From: Brassica napus
Lineage: Eukaryota; Streptophyta; Magnoliopsida; Brassicales; Brassicaceae
Direction of reading: 5' to 3'
DNA length: 64,000 bases
Assembly: GCF_020379485.1 (NCBI RefSeq)
Contig: NC_063452.1
Location: 37,276,650 to 37,340,649, forward strand
Position numbers and translations under genes: made by a program. The number at the start of each line of letters is the position of its first letter. The first letter of the stretch is position 1. Of this stretch, positions 20,690 to 31,105 are shown piece by piece. The notes under the pieces were generated by a model. It worked only from the letters and a program-made list of their open reading frames with translations. It ran no database searches and was not told the DNA's origin.

Positions 20690-21128
20690 AGAAATAGTGA
20701 CTTTCTACGAGCACGAAACTATAAAGCTCGATATGCCCCAAGGCGATGCCTTAGTGATCGCATTGGAAGTCGAAGGCGCCTTCTTCTAAAAAATCCTCGT
20801 CGACACCGGAAGCGCTGTCGACATCATCTCGCAAAAAACGCTACGGTCCCTCGAGCAACCGATCCCAATGATCAGACAAGAAATGACTCCCCTCGCTAGC
20901 TTCGAAGGAAAGTCGGTCCGTTCGCTCGGGATCATATTATTAACCACCAGAACTCACGATCTGGAACTGAAAACAGAATTCACCGCAGTCGATCACCCTA
21001 TGCCTTTTGGCGCCATCGTAGGGCGCCCCTGGTTGAACCATATGAGGGCAGTCCCCTCGGTTTATCAAAAATGCGTGAAGTTTTTATCTCCAACCGGCGA
21101 GAAAACCATACTCGGAAGCCCAAAATGA
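20690..21128 (+). pseudogene. Tat-element aspartic protease
   Basis: Upstream of an in-frame stop (TAA near 20788) the frame reads EIVTFYEHETIKLDMPQGDALVIALEVEGAFF in overlapping pieces, then KILVDTGSAVDIIS with the catalytic D-T-G, and later FGAIVGRPWLNHMRAVPS, the closing motif of the Tat protease. It ends SPTGEKTILGSPK followed by a TGA that separates it from the RT frame. The enzyme would process the gag-pol polyprotein. Broken by at least one stop inside the domain and one after it. Confidence 0.75.
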
Positions 21129-21143
21129 GCCAGAGCCTGTTAC

Positions 21144-22229
21144 ATGTCCGAATTCCAAAAAATGCCGCAGAAGGAGGAGAATATCCCACTCGCACGCGAC
21201 CTCTCAGTAAAAGACCCCGCCAAAGACCTATCGAGCGTCGTCGCCCTAGACGAGAGCTCTCCCAAAAAAGGCGTCAACATCGGGAACGATCTCCCTCTTG
21301 AAGTCAGGAACGACCTCGTATCTTTCCTCAAGCAAAATATTAAGACATTCGCATGGTCCGCGGCAGACATGCCTGGAAACGACATCAATATCACCTCTCA
21401 CGACCTAAACGTCGACCCTACGTTTAAACCTATCAAACAGAAACGAAGAAAGCTAGAACCCGAACGAGTCAAGGCAGTAAACGACGAAGTGGACAAGCTT
21501 CTGAAAATCGGTTCCATTCGCGAAATCCAATACCCTGACTGGCTCGCAAACCCAGTCGTAGTAAACAAGAAAAATGGAAAATGGAGAGTGTGTATCGATT
21601 TTACCGACCTCAACAAAGCATGCCCAAAAGATAGTTTCCCATTACTGTATATCGACCGGCTGGTAGAAGCCACGGCCGGTCATGAATTACTTTCGTTCAT
21701 GGATGCATTTTCTGGTTACAATCAGATCCTCATGAACCCCGACGACCAGGAAAAAACTAGCTTCATCACCGAGTGGGGTACCTATTGCTACAAAGTAATG
21801 CCGTTCGGAGTAAAGAACGTTGGAGCTACTTATCAAAGACTAGTCAATAAAATGTTCTCCACGCAACTTGGAAGAATGATGGAGGTTTACATAGACGACA
21901 TTCTAGTAAAGTCATCAAAATCCAACGACCACGTTCTACAACTCCAACAGTGTTTCAACATTCTTAATAAATTCGGGATAAAACTGAACCCTACAAAAAG
22001 CACTTTCCGAGTGGCCTCCGGAGAGTTCCTCGGATACCTCGTAACCGAAAGGGGAATCGAGGCCAACCCAAAACAGATCGCCGCGCTCATCGATACCTTA
22101 CCTCCGAAATCGATCCGAGAAGTACAGCGCCTCACCGGTAAAATAGCTGCGCTGAACTGCTTCATTTCTAGATCGACCGACAGATTCCTCCCTTTCTACA
22201 AGCTATTAAAAGGAAACAAGAAGTTCTAA
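21144..22229 (+). pseudogene. Tat-element reverse transcriptase
   Basis: This 361-codon open frame holds the complete RVT_1 palm: WLANPVVVNKKNGKWRVCID, FTDLNKACPKDSFPL, LLSFMDAFSGYNQI with the first catalytic aspartate, KVMPFGVKNVGATYQR, and MMEVYIDDILVKS with the YIDD active site, then LNPTKSTFRVASGEFLGYLV and the connection IREVQRLTGKIAALNCFISR. The wording DLNKACPKDSFPL and GKIAALNRFISR is typical of the Tat/Retand branch. The frame ends at an in-frame TAA before WNTECDSALKELK, so the link to RNase H is interrupted by a nonsense mutation. The listed start is only the first ATG. Confidence 0.85.
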
Positions 22230-23075
22230 TGGAACACCGAATGTGACTCCGCCCTAAAAGAACTTAAGACATATATCAGCGAACCGCCCGTTCAGTCAAA
22301 ACCAATCATAGGAGAGACCCTCTTTTTGTATGTGGCAACCTCCGAACACGCAGTAAACGGAGTGCTAATTCGCAAAGAAAGCGGAGAACAAAGACCGATA
22401 TACTATGTAAGTAGATCGTTGGTAGACGCCGAAACCAGGTACCCCGTGATGGAGAAGCTAGCGCTAGCAGTAGTAACCACGGCCCGAAAATTAAGACCTT
22501 ATTTTCAATCGCATTCAATCACGGTCATGACATCGCAACCCCTGCAGACAGTACTCCATAGTCCAAGCCAATCAGGAAGATTGGCGAAGTGGGCAATCGA
22601 GCTCAACGAATACGATATCGAATACAGACCACGAACGAGGTCGAAAGCGCAGGTCTTAGCTGATTTCGTAATCGAACTCGTCCTGAAAGAAGACAGTACG
22701 AAATCGAATTCCCAAACATGGAAATTACACGTTGATGGGACCTCATCCAGGCATGGATCCGGGATCGGAATACAGCTCGAATCACGGACAGGGGAAATGA
22801 TCGAGCAATCATTTCGCCTGGGATTCAGCGCATCAAACAACGAAGCCGAATACGAATCTCTGATCGCCGGCCTACGACTCGCACGAAGCGTCGGAGCTCG
22901 GGAAATCAGTGCCTTCAGAGACTCGCAGTTAGTCACGAGCCAATTCCACGGAGAATACGAAGCAAAAAAACGAAAGAATGGAAGCATATCTCACAGTCCT
23001 AAAAGAGATCGCTCAACAATTTGACAAATTCGAGCTCACAAAATCCCAAGAGTAGATAACACGTCGGCCGACGCT
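22230..23075 (+). pseudogene. Tat-element dual RNase H
   Basis: Two RNase H domains follow the RT. The first (22230-22680) is the ordinary gypsy type: LFLYVATSEHAVNGVLIRK, RPIYYVSRSLVDAETRYP, EKLALAVVTTARKLRPYF. The second (about 22720-23070) is the extra domain characteristic of Tat/Ogre elements: KLHVDGTSSRHGSGIG (first D), ASNNEAEYESLIAGLRLA (E) and AFRDSQLVTSQ (D). Near 22965 a run of A's shifts the frame and the last helices (MEAYLTVLKEIAQQFDKFEL) read in another frame to about 23030, where a second shift occurs. RNase H degrades the RNA strand during reverse transcription. Confidence 0.8.
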
Positions 23076-23081
23076 CTAGCT

Positions 23082-24389
23082 GTGCTGGCTTCGACTTCCA
23101 ACCCAGCGGTAAAAAGAATAATACCGGTAGAAGGAATAGAAAAGCCTAGCATAGATCTCTCGTGCAAAGGAAGCAATCTTCAAGGAGACAGCCTCCCGCG
23201 CATGGATGTAATCACTACACGAAGCAGAGCACGGAAAGAAAGCCAGGAACTCGACAATGAAACCAGCGGTGAGCTCGACGACCCATCAACCCCAAGCACG
23301 TCACGCGTTAGGACTAGAAGAACAGCAACCACAGCAACTGACCCTGAAGAAGCCGTCCACGAAACCAACAACGAGGCGCACGACGCCTTCAAAAAAGAGC
23401 TGGAAGCTAGACCAGATTGGAGAACCCAAATTGTTAAATACATAAAAGACGACGAACTCCCCGCTGAAAGATGGGAAGCTCAAAAAATAAAAGCCCGAAG
23501 CTCGCGCTATTGTATTATGGAAGAAAAACTGTACAAAAGAAGCCTAGACGAGCCTTATTTGTTGGGGGTGTCGCCGAAAGACACATTCACAATCCTAAAA
23601 CAAACTCATGGAGGATCATGCGGAAGCCACTCTGGCGGGCGATCCCTAGCAATCAGGATAAAGAAACTAGGCTACTTCTGGCCAACGATCGCCGATGATA
23701 GCGAGCAATTCGCATTAAAATGCGACAAATGCCAAAGGCACGCACCAATGATATACCAACCAACTCAAAAATTATCTACAATATTTTCACCATACCCTTT
23801 TATGAAATGGTCCATGGATATAGTAGGCCCGCTAGTACCTTCTGGGCCAGCCCAATTACGATTCCTCCTGGTACTAACCGACTATCTTACCAAATGGATC
23901 GAAGCCAAAGCATTCTCCAACGTCACTTCTATGACGGTAACCAGCTTCACTTGGAAAAACATCATCTGTCGACATGGTTTACCATACGAGATAGTAACCG
24001 ACAATGGACCACAATTCATCTCAAAAACATTCAACGAGTTTTGCGTAAAGTGGAAAATCAAAATTAAGGTTGCATGCCCCATATGCCCAAAATGCAACGG
24101 TCATGCCGAAGCCGCAAATAAAACTATCATGAACAACCTCAAGAAAAGACTCGACCTCAAGAAAGAGAGGTGGGGCGAAGAGCTGCACGGTGTCCTATGG
24201 GCTTACAGAACGACCCCCGCCCCACACACAGCAACCCAAGAAACACCATTCTCGCTGTCTTACGGAGTTGAAGCCGTAATCCCAGCCGAAATCGAGGTCC
24301 CGAGTCAGCAACGAGGGATATGTCCAGAAGACGCCGATCTCAACGAAGAGTTGTTAATCCACCAGTTAGACATGAACGAGGAACGATGA
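23082..24389 (+). pseudogene. Tat-element integrase (zinc and catalytic core)
   Basis: The 435-codon frame has an acidic linker, then the H2C2 zinc domain (THGGSCGSHSGGRSLA...KCDKCQRHA) and the rve catalytic core. The core has WSMDIVGPLVPSG with the first D, EIVTDNGPQFISKTFNEFC with the second D, and NGHAEAANKTIMNNLKKRL with the E. It continues WAYRTTPAPHTATQETPFSL and YGVEAVIPAEI, the usual end of Tat integrases. The core looks complete and open; the C-terminal domain follows in another frame. Confidence 0.85.
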
Positions 24390-24670
24390 GAAAAAGCAGC
24401 AGTACCAGTGAAAATTACCAACAAGCCGCGGCACGTTATTGCGACTCCAACGTAAGAAACCGCGCTTTCTCCGTAGGCGACCTAGTTCTCCAAAAAGTGT
24501 TCGACGGAACGAAAGAACCGGGGGCAGGAAAACTAGGAGTAAAATGGGAAGGACCATACAAAGTCACCAAAGAAATCCGAACCGGAGTCTGCGAGCTAGA
24601 AAAACGCAAAACTGGCCTCCCAGAAATGAGACCTTGGAACGCCTACAACTTAAACAAATATTACAAGTAA
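24366..24670 (+). pseudogene. Tat-element integrase C-terminal domain
   Basis: After a frame change around 24390 the sequence continues SENYQQAAARYCDSNVRNR, FSVGDLVLQKVFDGTKEPG, KLGVKWEGPYKVTKEIRTG and RPWNAYNLNKYYK, the conserved SH3-like C-terminal part of gypsy integrase. It ends in a stop at 24670. No chromodomain follows, as expected for the Tat lineage. Confidence 0.75.
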
Positions 24671-25140
24671 TGCAAAACCCGAAACTAGACTATGACTATC
24701 AAGCTTCGAGCTGGGAGGCTACCGACCCTACCCTATAGCTCAGTCAAAGAAAAAAGGAACTACGAAAAGGCTTGATCCCTAGAAGAGGGTACGTAGGCAG
24801 CTCGACACCGAGCGCAGCCCAAACAACCAAACAAACATTTGTTACTTTTCTTCTATTACTTAGAATATTGAATCTCTAAACATAGCCTGACTTGCTATCA
24901 GGCCATATAAAGGCCCACAAAACAGATTCCTGATCAGTCTCTGTTCTACACACCCCTTTTAAATGTTAAAACAAACAAGCTCAATGAAGCTAAAGTTAAA
25001 CAAAACATTTGATTAAGAAAGGTATTAACCCGATAATCCATTTTCTGAAGACATATTTATGTTCCTTCAACAAACCAAAAGACAAAATAAAAACACAGCA
25101 AAAACTACAAATTCCAAAGCAAGACAAGTTAACCCTCGCG
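24671..25140 (+). other. Non-coding spacer between Tat integrase and antisense gene
   Basis: No gene recognised. It separates the convergent pol and antisense gene, so it should contain both 3' ends; gatcaggccatataaaggcc-like text near 24900 is not clearly regulatory. Confidence 0.4.
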
Positions 25141-27269
25141 TCATTCTTGATCAACCAAATCACCAGAAACCTCAGGAAGATCGAGGCGACTAAGGGAAGG
25201 ATCTGACACCGAAGCAACACCATAATCAAGATCAAGCGAGATCTCCCGGTCTTTAAGACGCCCCAACTCCTCTTCAAGCTCGAAACCGCCTTCGCTGTAC
25301 TCGGTCAAAGCCTCAATGCGAGCTCTCACCTCCTGCAAGCGAATTTCTGCAGTCGTCTCTTCCTTCTTCTTCCAAAGCTTGTCCTTCACCACGGCAAGAA
25401 CCGCGTCATACTCTTGGGCAAGAGACGACGAGCAAGACTGTGTTCCTTGAGAGCTGTTGCCTTGCAAACATCAATCTTCCGCCTATGTTTCCTTCATCAA
25501 GTCGAGGTCGGTCTGGAGAGCAACCTTCTCCACCTCAGTAGCAACCAACTTCCCCTTCAATCCCTCGACCTCGACCACACGCTGCTTCTCTGTTACTCGA
25601 ACGGTCTCCAACTCACCTCGAAGCTGTTGAATCGTGAGAAGGTGACTTCCGACCTCCACTTTACTCGAAAAGTCAGCCAAGTGCTTCTCCACCAAACCGG
25701 CGTATTCATTACTCGCCTCCATAGCCTAGACAGAAGCAACAACAGAGGTCGGACAATCATTAGTTAACCCGACAAAACATCAGAATCAATCGCGAGACAT
25801 ATTACCTTAGCATTCGCGACCGCCATCCGCACGTAAGCATCACGCTCACGCATATCATCCAGAGGAGGAAGCTCACATCCCTTCTCTCTGATCTTGCGCC
25901 AAATCAGAGCAAGACCTTCGGGGTTCTCAAGGATTGGTACCTCGTTGAAATACGAAAATCTCCACGAAGAGGTCTCCTGCACATCCGGGAGACGAGCGCT
26001 CGGGTCGTCAACTTGCGAAGTACCTTTGCCAGAAGCTCGTAAGGCAGAGGAAGCTCTGAGCTCGGGGAATTTGAATTCACAGAGTTAATCTCTTCGAGAG
26101 ATCGACGTCGGCACCGGTGAGTCGACGAATCAATATCGTCATTGAGAGCTTGATCACCGACAGAACCAGTTGAAGCGTTCGGCGCCCTCCGAGCCCCATC
26201 TACGGGAACGGCGATCGACACCGGCCTAGCCAAAAGACCGGGAGATTGAGTCTGCGACCTCGACTAAGGGTCAGTCCACACTGAGTTTTCTGACCTCGCT
26301 CCAACGACCCGACTTCGGAAGACTCGTCAGAACGGGCGGGTAGCACCTCCTTCTCCCTCGCCCCTGAACAAAACATATTTGGAAAATTGAGCAACGCGTA
26401 GGCATTCGAATCTTCCCAAGAAGATCAGCATACTCTTATCGCGATGACCTTTTCCCGGTCGAACGGGTACCACCGAACCAACGGGAGTAGCACGGTTTTC
26501 ACCCGGCGGAAGAGTGTAAGCAGCTCGAATTCGATCTACGGTGAATGCGAGCCATCGAGGGCTACCCCGGCGCAAAGTGGCGATTAGCCCTCGAAGCTCG
26601 GGAGTCATAGGCGCGGAACCAAAGGGTTCTACAAATAAGCAGAGAAAAGTTAGAGAATGCCAAAAGAAATCGAAGAGTAAAATTCTCTTCGAGAAATAGA
26701 GCAAAGAAAAGAAGAAACTCAAAAAACCTACCAATCTCGTCAGACCATACCCTCGGGATTGTCTCAAAATCAAAGTCGCCGACCGACGCTGGATTAATCT
26801 TAAAAACGAAAAATTTCTCCCTCCACCGGTTATCCCTGTTAGGAATGTCATCTATAACAGAACGGCTAGGCCGATAAGCAAGAATCATCGTTCCTGGAAA
26901 GCCATTGTTCCTCTTAATAGAAAACAACTTCTTCAACTCTTCAAGGCTGAACCTAAGACCCTCCTCCCTGGCTCGGATCCACGATGTCAAGAAATAGCGC
27001 CAGAAATTAGTCGCCATTTGGGCAAAAGCCATCCCAAGCTCCGTGAGCGCTTCGAGAAGGAAGCGGGGAAGAGGAAATGACAAACCTCCGTCCTGAAAAT
27101 GCGATGTATAGGCCCCACAATACCCCGGCCTCACAGTCTCCAGATTTTCCCCATCTTCGGGTGCTTCAATCCCAACGGTATAATCGATTCCCCAGAGCTC
27201 GTAAAGGTTTTTGATATGTTTCGACTCGATGATCGTCGGGTGATGAGGACCATATTTCTCCAGCGCCAT
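25141..27269 (-). CDS. Antisense, apparently spliced additional gene of the Tat element (Transposase_28-like)
   Basis: Opposite to pol lies a multi-exon reading. Exon 1 (27269 to about 26735) starts MALEKYGPHHPTI and contains GYCGAYTSHFQDGGLSFPL, LLEALTELGMAFAQMATNFW and FPGTMILAYRPSRSV. This matches the Pfam family called putative gypsy type transposon (Transposase_28, PF04195). It ends in a donor-like gtaggt and resumes after a tttgtag acceptor near 26630 with EPFGSAPMTPELRGLIATLR. Further pieces at about 26230-25790 and 25722-25141 are serine-rich and then coiled-coil (VTEKQRVVEVEGLKGKLVATEV, AEIRLQEVRARIEALTEY). Tat-lineage elements are known to carry antisense extra ORFs here; their function is unknown. 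Exon joints are inferred. Confidence 0.6.
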
Positions 27270-27548
27270 AGATTTGAAGCAGGAAAAGGAAAATACCAAA
27301 GACGATGAAAGAGAAAGAAGGATTGTTGTATCGAAGAAGACGATCAATCCAGTGAAGTGTAATATATATATATAATGGGTCCCGAAACAGAAAAGATTAA
27401 CCGGCCACGAACTCTCGATCTCAACCACACGATTCAAAAATGGCCGACAAGTCAAATCAAGCCGATGCGCGTGACGTCCCACTTCCCGAGAATCACAACG
27501 CCGCCAGGTAACGTCAGTTTTCGCCCTTTCGGTTTCCCAAAAAAACGA

Positions 27549-27565
27549 AAAGGCTAGGGGACAAA
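27549..27565 (+). other. Polypurine tract of Tat element
   Basis: aaaggctaggggacaaa lies directly before the 3' LTR start TGTTGGACCC. Confidence 0.75.
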
Positions 27566-28034
27566 TGTTGGACCCAATTTCGGTCAGTACATTAATGGGC
27601 CATGATCAATGGTATGGGCCAAAATGAACTGAAGCCCGTAGCAAGCAATCGAGCTCGAAAGCGAAGACTTCGAGGTCCCGGATATCGCGGAGCAGTCCCG
27701 GAGATCGTGGAGCAGTTACGAAGATCACGAGGTTGACTTACTCTAAAGGAAGGAGAACGGACATGAAGAAAGCACACTTTGAAAACCCTAGAGAGAGCTA
27801 CACACTTACATCGACCTTGTTCTCATCCCAATTTTAGATTATTTCTTTACGGATCTCATTCGTATCACTCGAACTAATTCAGCTCATTGTATTCGATCAA
27901 TAAAGTCCATTTTTACCTACTGGGAACTGTTTAACATCGTTGTATTCTAAAGAAATTGTTGCATACATCATTTGTCTTCCCTAGATCAAACCATGATCAC
28001 TATCAAATACTTAGTGTAGAATTTAGGTTCTACA
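27566..28034 (+). repeat. 3' LTR of Tat element
   Basis: Starts TGTTGGACCCAATTTCGG and ends GGTTCTACA; homologous to 19983-20437 with a small number of substitutions and short indels (for example an extra phrase near 27685-27710). Confidence 0.9.
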
Positions 28035-28039
28035 CTAGC

Positions 28040-28529
28040 CTTCCGCAGTTTCGTGTCGCAATCTGGTTTGTTGGATCTTCCCCACGCCGGTAACCATTTA
28101 TCTTGTCGGGGAATGCGACATAGCTATTTTATCCAGTCCCGACTAGACAGAGCGATGGCAAACTGTGCGTGGTCAGAGATGTTCCCATCTGGCCACAGTG
28201 TCTACCTCCGTTTCGAGGGTTCCGATCACCGACCCCTTCTCACTCTGTTAGTTCAGACTGCCAAGAAAAAGAGAGGCACCTTTCTTTTTGACTGAAGGCT
28301 AAGAAAAAATCCAGCAATTCGTGATCTGGTAAAGTCCCAATTACCCCATCCTGCTCCGGAATCTGTCATTTCTAAAACTAACAGGATCGGGGAAAAAATT
28401 ATCGAATGGACAAAAGAGCAAAATGCAAAGAGCAATGAAATTATTAAATGAGCCCATGAGCAGCTTGAAGAAGCTCTTTCTTCTGCGATGCCGGATCTGG
28501 AACGTATCTCCTCCGTCACCCATATTCTC
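28040..28529 (+). pseudogene. LINE endonuclease C-terminal half and linker
   Basis: The frame from about 28053 reads QSGLLDLPHAGNHLSCRG, then SRLDRAMANCAWSEMFP and FEGSDHRPLL. These are the D...W and SDH motifs closing the EEP endonuclease. They continue the half ending at 19977, with the 5 bases ctagc present on both sides of the intervening Tat element. The following frame ([19 protein letters not shown]) is the usual linker before LINE RT, which is missing because chromovirus sequence begins at 28530. Confidence 0.8.
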
Positions 28530-30519
28530 GTACACCAGTTCTAGTACTGCCGCAGCATGGAGTGGCATATGTTGTGTTCACGGACACATCAAAGATGGGG
28601 CTCGGTTGCGTCTTGATGCAAGAGGAACGGGTGATCTCTTATGCATCTCAACAGCTGAGGAAACACGAGGAGAATTATCCTACCCACGATTTGGAGATGG
28701 CAGCTGTTGTGTTTGCACTTAAGGTTTGGCGGTCATACCTGTATGGGAAGAAGGTTCAAGTGTTTACAGATCATAAGAGCCTTACGTACATCTTCACCCA
28801 GACGGAGTTGAATCTAAGGGAAAGAAGATGGATGGAGCTTGTGGCAGACTTTGATTTGGAGATAGCTTATCACCCAGACAAGGCTAATGTAGTGGCTGAT
28901 GCACTGAGTCGTCGGAAGGCGAGTGTCTCTGCAGAGAAGGAATTGGGAATGTTGATATCGAAGTTGGGAATGTTTCGGGTTAACGTGTTAGTGGACAAGT
29001 CAGTTCATCTAGGCGAGGAAGCAGCGAATCAAGCTGACCTTCTGACTCAAATAAGGTTGGCCCAAGGGGATGATGATGCATTGGTTAAACTGGTCGAGGA
29101 TGGTGTCGTGGGATACTGGAAGACCAACAATGAGACGATCATCTTCCATGGACGAGTATGTTTCCCAAATGATATGGAGTTGAGGGAGAAGGTCCTAAAG
29201 GAAGCACACCAATCTAAGTTTCCATACATCCAGGTGCGACGAAGATGTACCATGACCTTAAGCGATACTACCATTGGTCGGGGATGAAAAAGGGATGTGG
29301 CCGAATGGGTGGCAAGGTGCCCGACATGTCAGTTAGTGAAAGCAAAGCATCAGGTTCCGAGTGGCTTGCTGCATAGTTTACCCATGCCCGAGTGGAAATG
29401 GGATATGATCACGATAGACTTAGTGTGCGGGTTTCCAAATACGAAGGGCTGCAGGGATTCAGTATGGGTGATAGTGGACCGCTTAACTAAGTCCGCACAT
29501 TTCCTTCTTTTCCAAATGTCAGATGGCGTGGATAAGTGTGTGGAACTCTACATGAGGGAAATTGTAAAACTCCATGGTGTTCCCGTTAGCATTGTGTCTG
29601 ATCGAGATCCACAATTAGCTTCAAATTTCTGGATGGCATTCCAGAGAGCTTTGGGAACTAAGGTGCACATGAGCACATCGTATCATCCGCAGACGGATGG
29701 ACAATCAGAACGGACGATCCAATCATTGGAGGATTTATTGCGGCTTGTGTGGTGGACTGGGGTACACTTTGGGAGAAGCATTTACCGCTAGCTGAGTTTG
29801 CATACAACAACAGCTATCATTCGAGTATTGGAATATTACCGTACGAAGCCTTGTATGGACGTCCGTGTCGCACTCCCTTGTGATGGATTGAAGTAGGAGA
29901 GGGCCGAGATCTTTCACCAGGGGTGATAAAAGAAACAACATACAAGATCAAGTTTGTCAAGGAGAAAATGAAAGAGGCCCAAGATCGGCAGAAAAGCTAT
30001 GCAGACAAGAGGAGGAAGGAACTAGAGTTCCAAGTGGGGGAGATGGTTTACTTAAAAAGGGTGACGTTTAAAGGAAAGGATAGAACGGCTAAGATGGGGA
30101 AACTGCAACCGAGGTATATGGGACCGTTTAGGATTGTGGAGCGAATTGGACCAGTGGCATATAGTTTGGAGTTGCCTGACGAGCTCCATCCATTTCACGA
30201 AGATGTCTTTCATGTGTCTCAATTGCGGAAGGTGGTAAGGGATCCGGCATTGATTGTTCCACAACCACCTGAGGATTTGTGTTCTGGTCAATCGACTCCT
30301 GGGAAGCCAATACAAGTGACCAGGCTCCCAGACGAGCAAATCAGAAGGAAGAGAGTACCAATGGTCGAACTAGTATGGGAGCGTGATAGTCTACGTGAGA
30401 CTACGAAGGAGAGTGCAAGCATGGTGAGGGCTGAGTATCCAGAGTTATTTGAGAATCAAGGGGATGAGCAGATGACTGATGCAGATTCGAGGATGAATTC
30501 CTAATAAGTGGGAGAGAGT
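28530..30519 (+). pseudogene. Tekay-type chromovirus copy A: RNase H, integrase and chromodomain (5' truncated)
   Basis: Chromovirus sequence begins abruptly inside RNase H at 28530, joined to LINE DNA. RNase [72 protein letters not shown]. Integrase: a zinc domain ending [14 protein letters not shown], and the core D (MITIDLVCGFP), D (IVSDRDPQLASNFW) and E (YHPQTDGQSERTIQSLED). C-terminal part (29923-30504): VGEMVYLKRVTFKG, YMGPFRIVERIG, HPFHEDVFHVSQL, then a chromodomain-like tail (VTRLPDEQIRRKRVPMVEL...ELF). Dead: frameshifts before the zinc domain and near 29745, a TGA near 29881, and a private extra A near 29287. Confidence 0.85.
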
Positions 30520-31105
30520 TGTAACGACCCACTCCCAGAGTATTTTTATTTATAAAACATGGGTCCACAAAAGGGGTTTCTTTATAAGGAAGTGAAATTT
30601 ATTCTAAGTGTTGAACTTTTGTTTCGTTATGAATGGAATAAGAACAACAGTTTTCTGTAAGTATCAAAGGCCATTCTTACTATTAAAGCATCGATAATAT
30701 ATAACAAACGGGGATAAACCGACCGTAGAATGCTCGAAGTTTATGGAAGTGGTCGGCGGATCGGAGAGCCAACTAAGGAAAGTTCGGACGTTCGGGAATG
30801 CGGGTTCCAAGTAAGGCAAGTTCGATAAAGTCATCTTTGACGGGATGTTCGAAAGAAAAGTCGGGTCTGCAGGAGTCGTTTAAGGAAAGAATTGTAGAGA
30901 TTAGGTCAAGACTTTGTGGGCAAGGTTTGTCCAAGCCAAATAAGGAAACAACAATAAATTTCCGGCTTGGTGAGCAAGTCCAAGAGTAATATAAAAAGGG
31001 ACCTTCAGCTCTCATTCTAGACAGAAATCAAAAACCAAGTCTTAGAGAGAGGCAAGAGCAAGAACGCAGTCCTAGAGAGAGAGTTTGGGAAGGGAGGATC
31101 GGGCA
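30520..31105 (+). repeat. Partial LTR shared between chromovirus copies A and B
   Basis: It starts TGTAACGACCCACTCCC after a purine tract (ataagtgggagagagt) and matches the first part of the LTR at 34412. Homology ends at gggaggatcgggca (31105), where protease coding of copy B begins. So the rest of the LTR, PBS, gag and part of the protease of copy B are deleted. The LTR holds taatataaaaaggga at about 30988, a TATA box. Confidence 0.8.

Larger units (their letters stand above)
19983..28034 (+). mobile_element. Tat-lineage Ty3/gypsy element inserted in the LINE (TSD ctagc)
   Basis: The 8052-bp element has a 455-bp 5' LTR, PBS, protease, RT, dual RNase H, integrase, an antisense spliced gene, a polypurine tract and a 469-bp 3' LTR. 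Five-base duplications ctagc occur at 19978-19982 and 28035-28039. Gag is almost entirely missing: only about 320 bp separates the PBS from the protease. Coding regions contain several stops and frameshifts, so it cannot now move by itself. The LTRs are very similar to each other, suggesting fairly recent insertion. Confidence 0.9.
16091..28529 (+). mobile_element. Plant L1-type LINE (non-LTR retrotransposon), interrupted and truncated
   Basis: ORF1 (about 16565-19519) and an endonuclease (19520-19977 and 28040-28290) lie in LINE order on the plus strand, followed by part of the linker toward RT (to 28529). Two younger insertions interrupt it: an 852-bp unknown (18108-18959) and the Tat gypsy element (19983-28034). 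The RT itself is absent: at 28530 the sequence switches abruptly to chromovirus RNase H. Stops and frameshifts are numerous. Confidence 0.75.

Noticed and set aside
22505..22987. 160-codon minus-strand ORF
   Set aside because: Antisense shadow of the dual RNase H, which has clear catalytic motifs on the plus strand.
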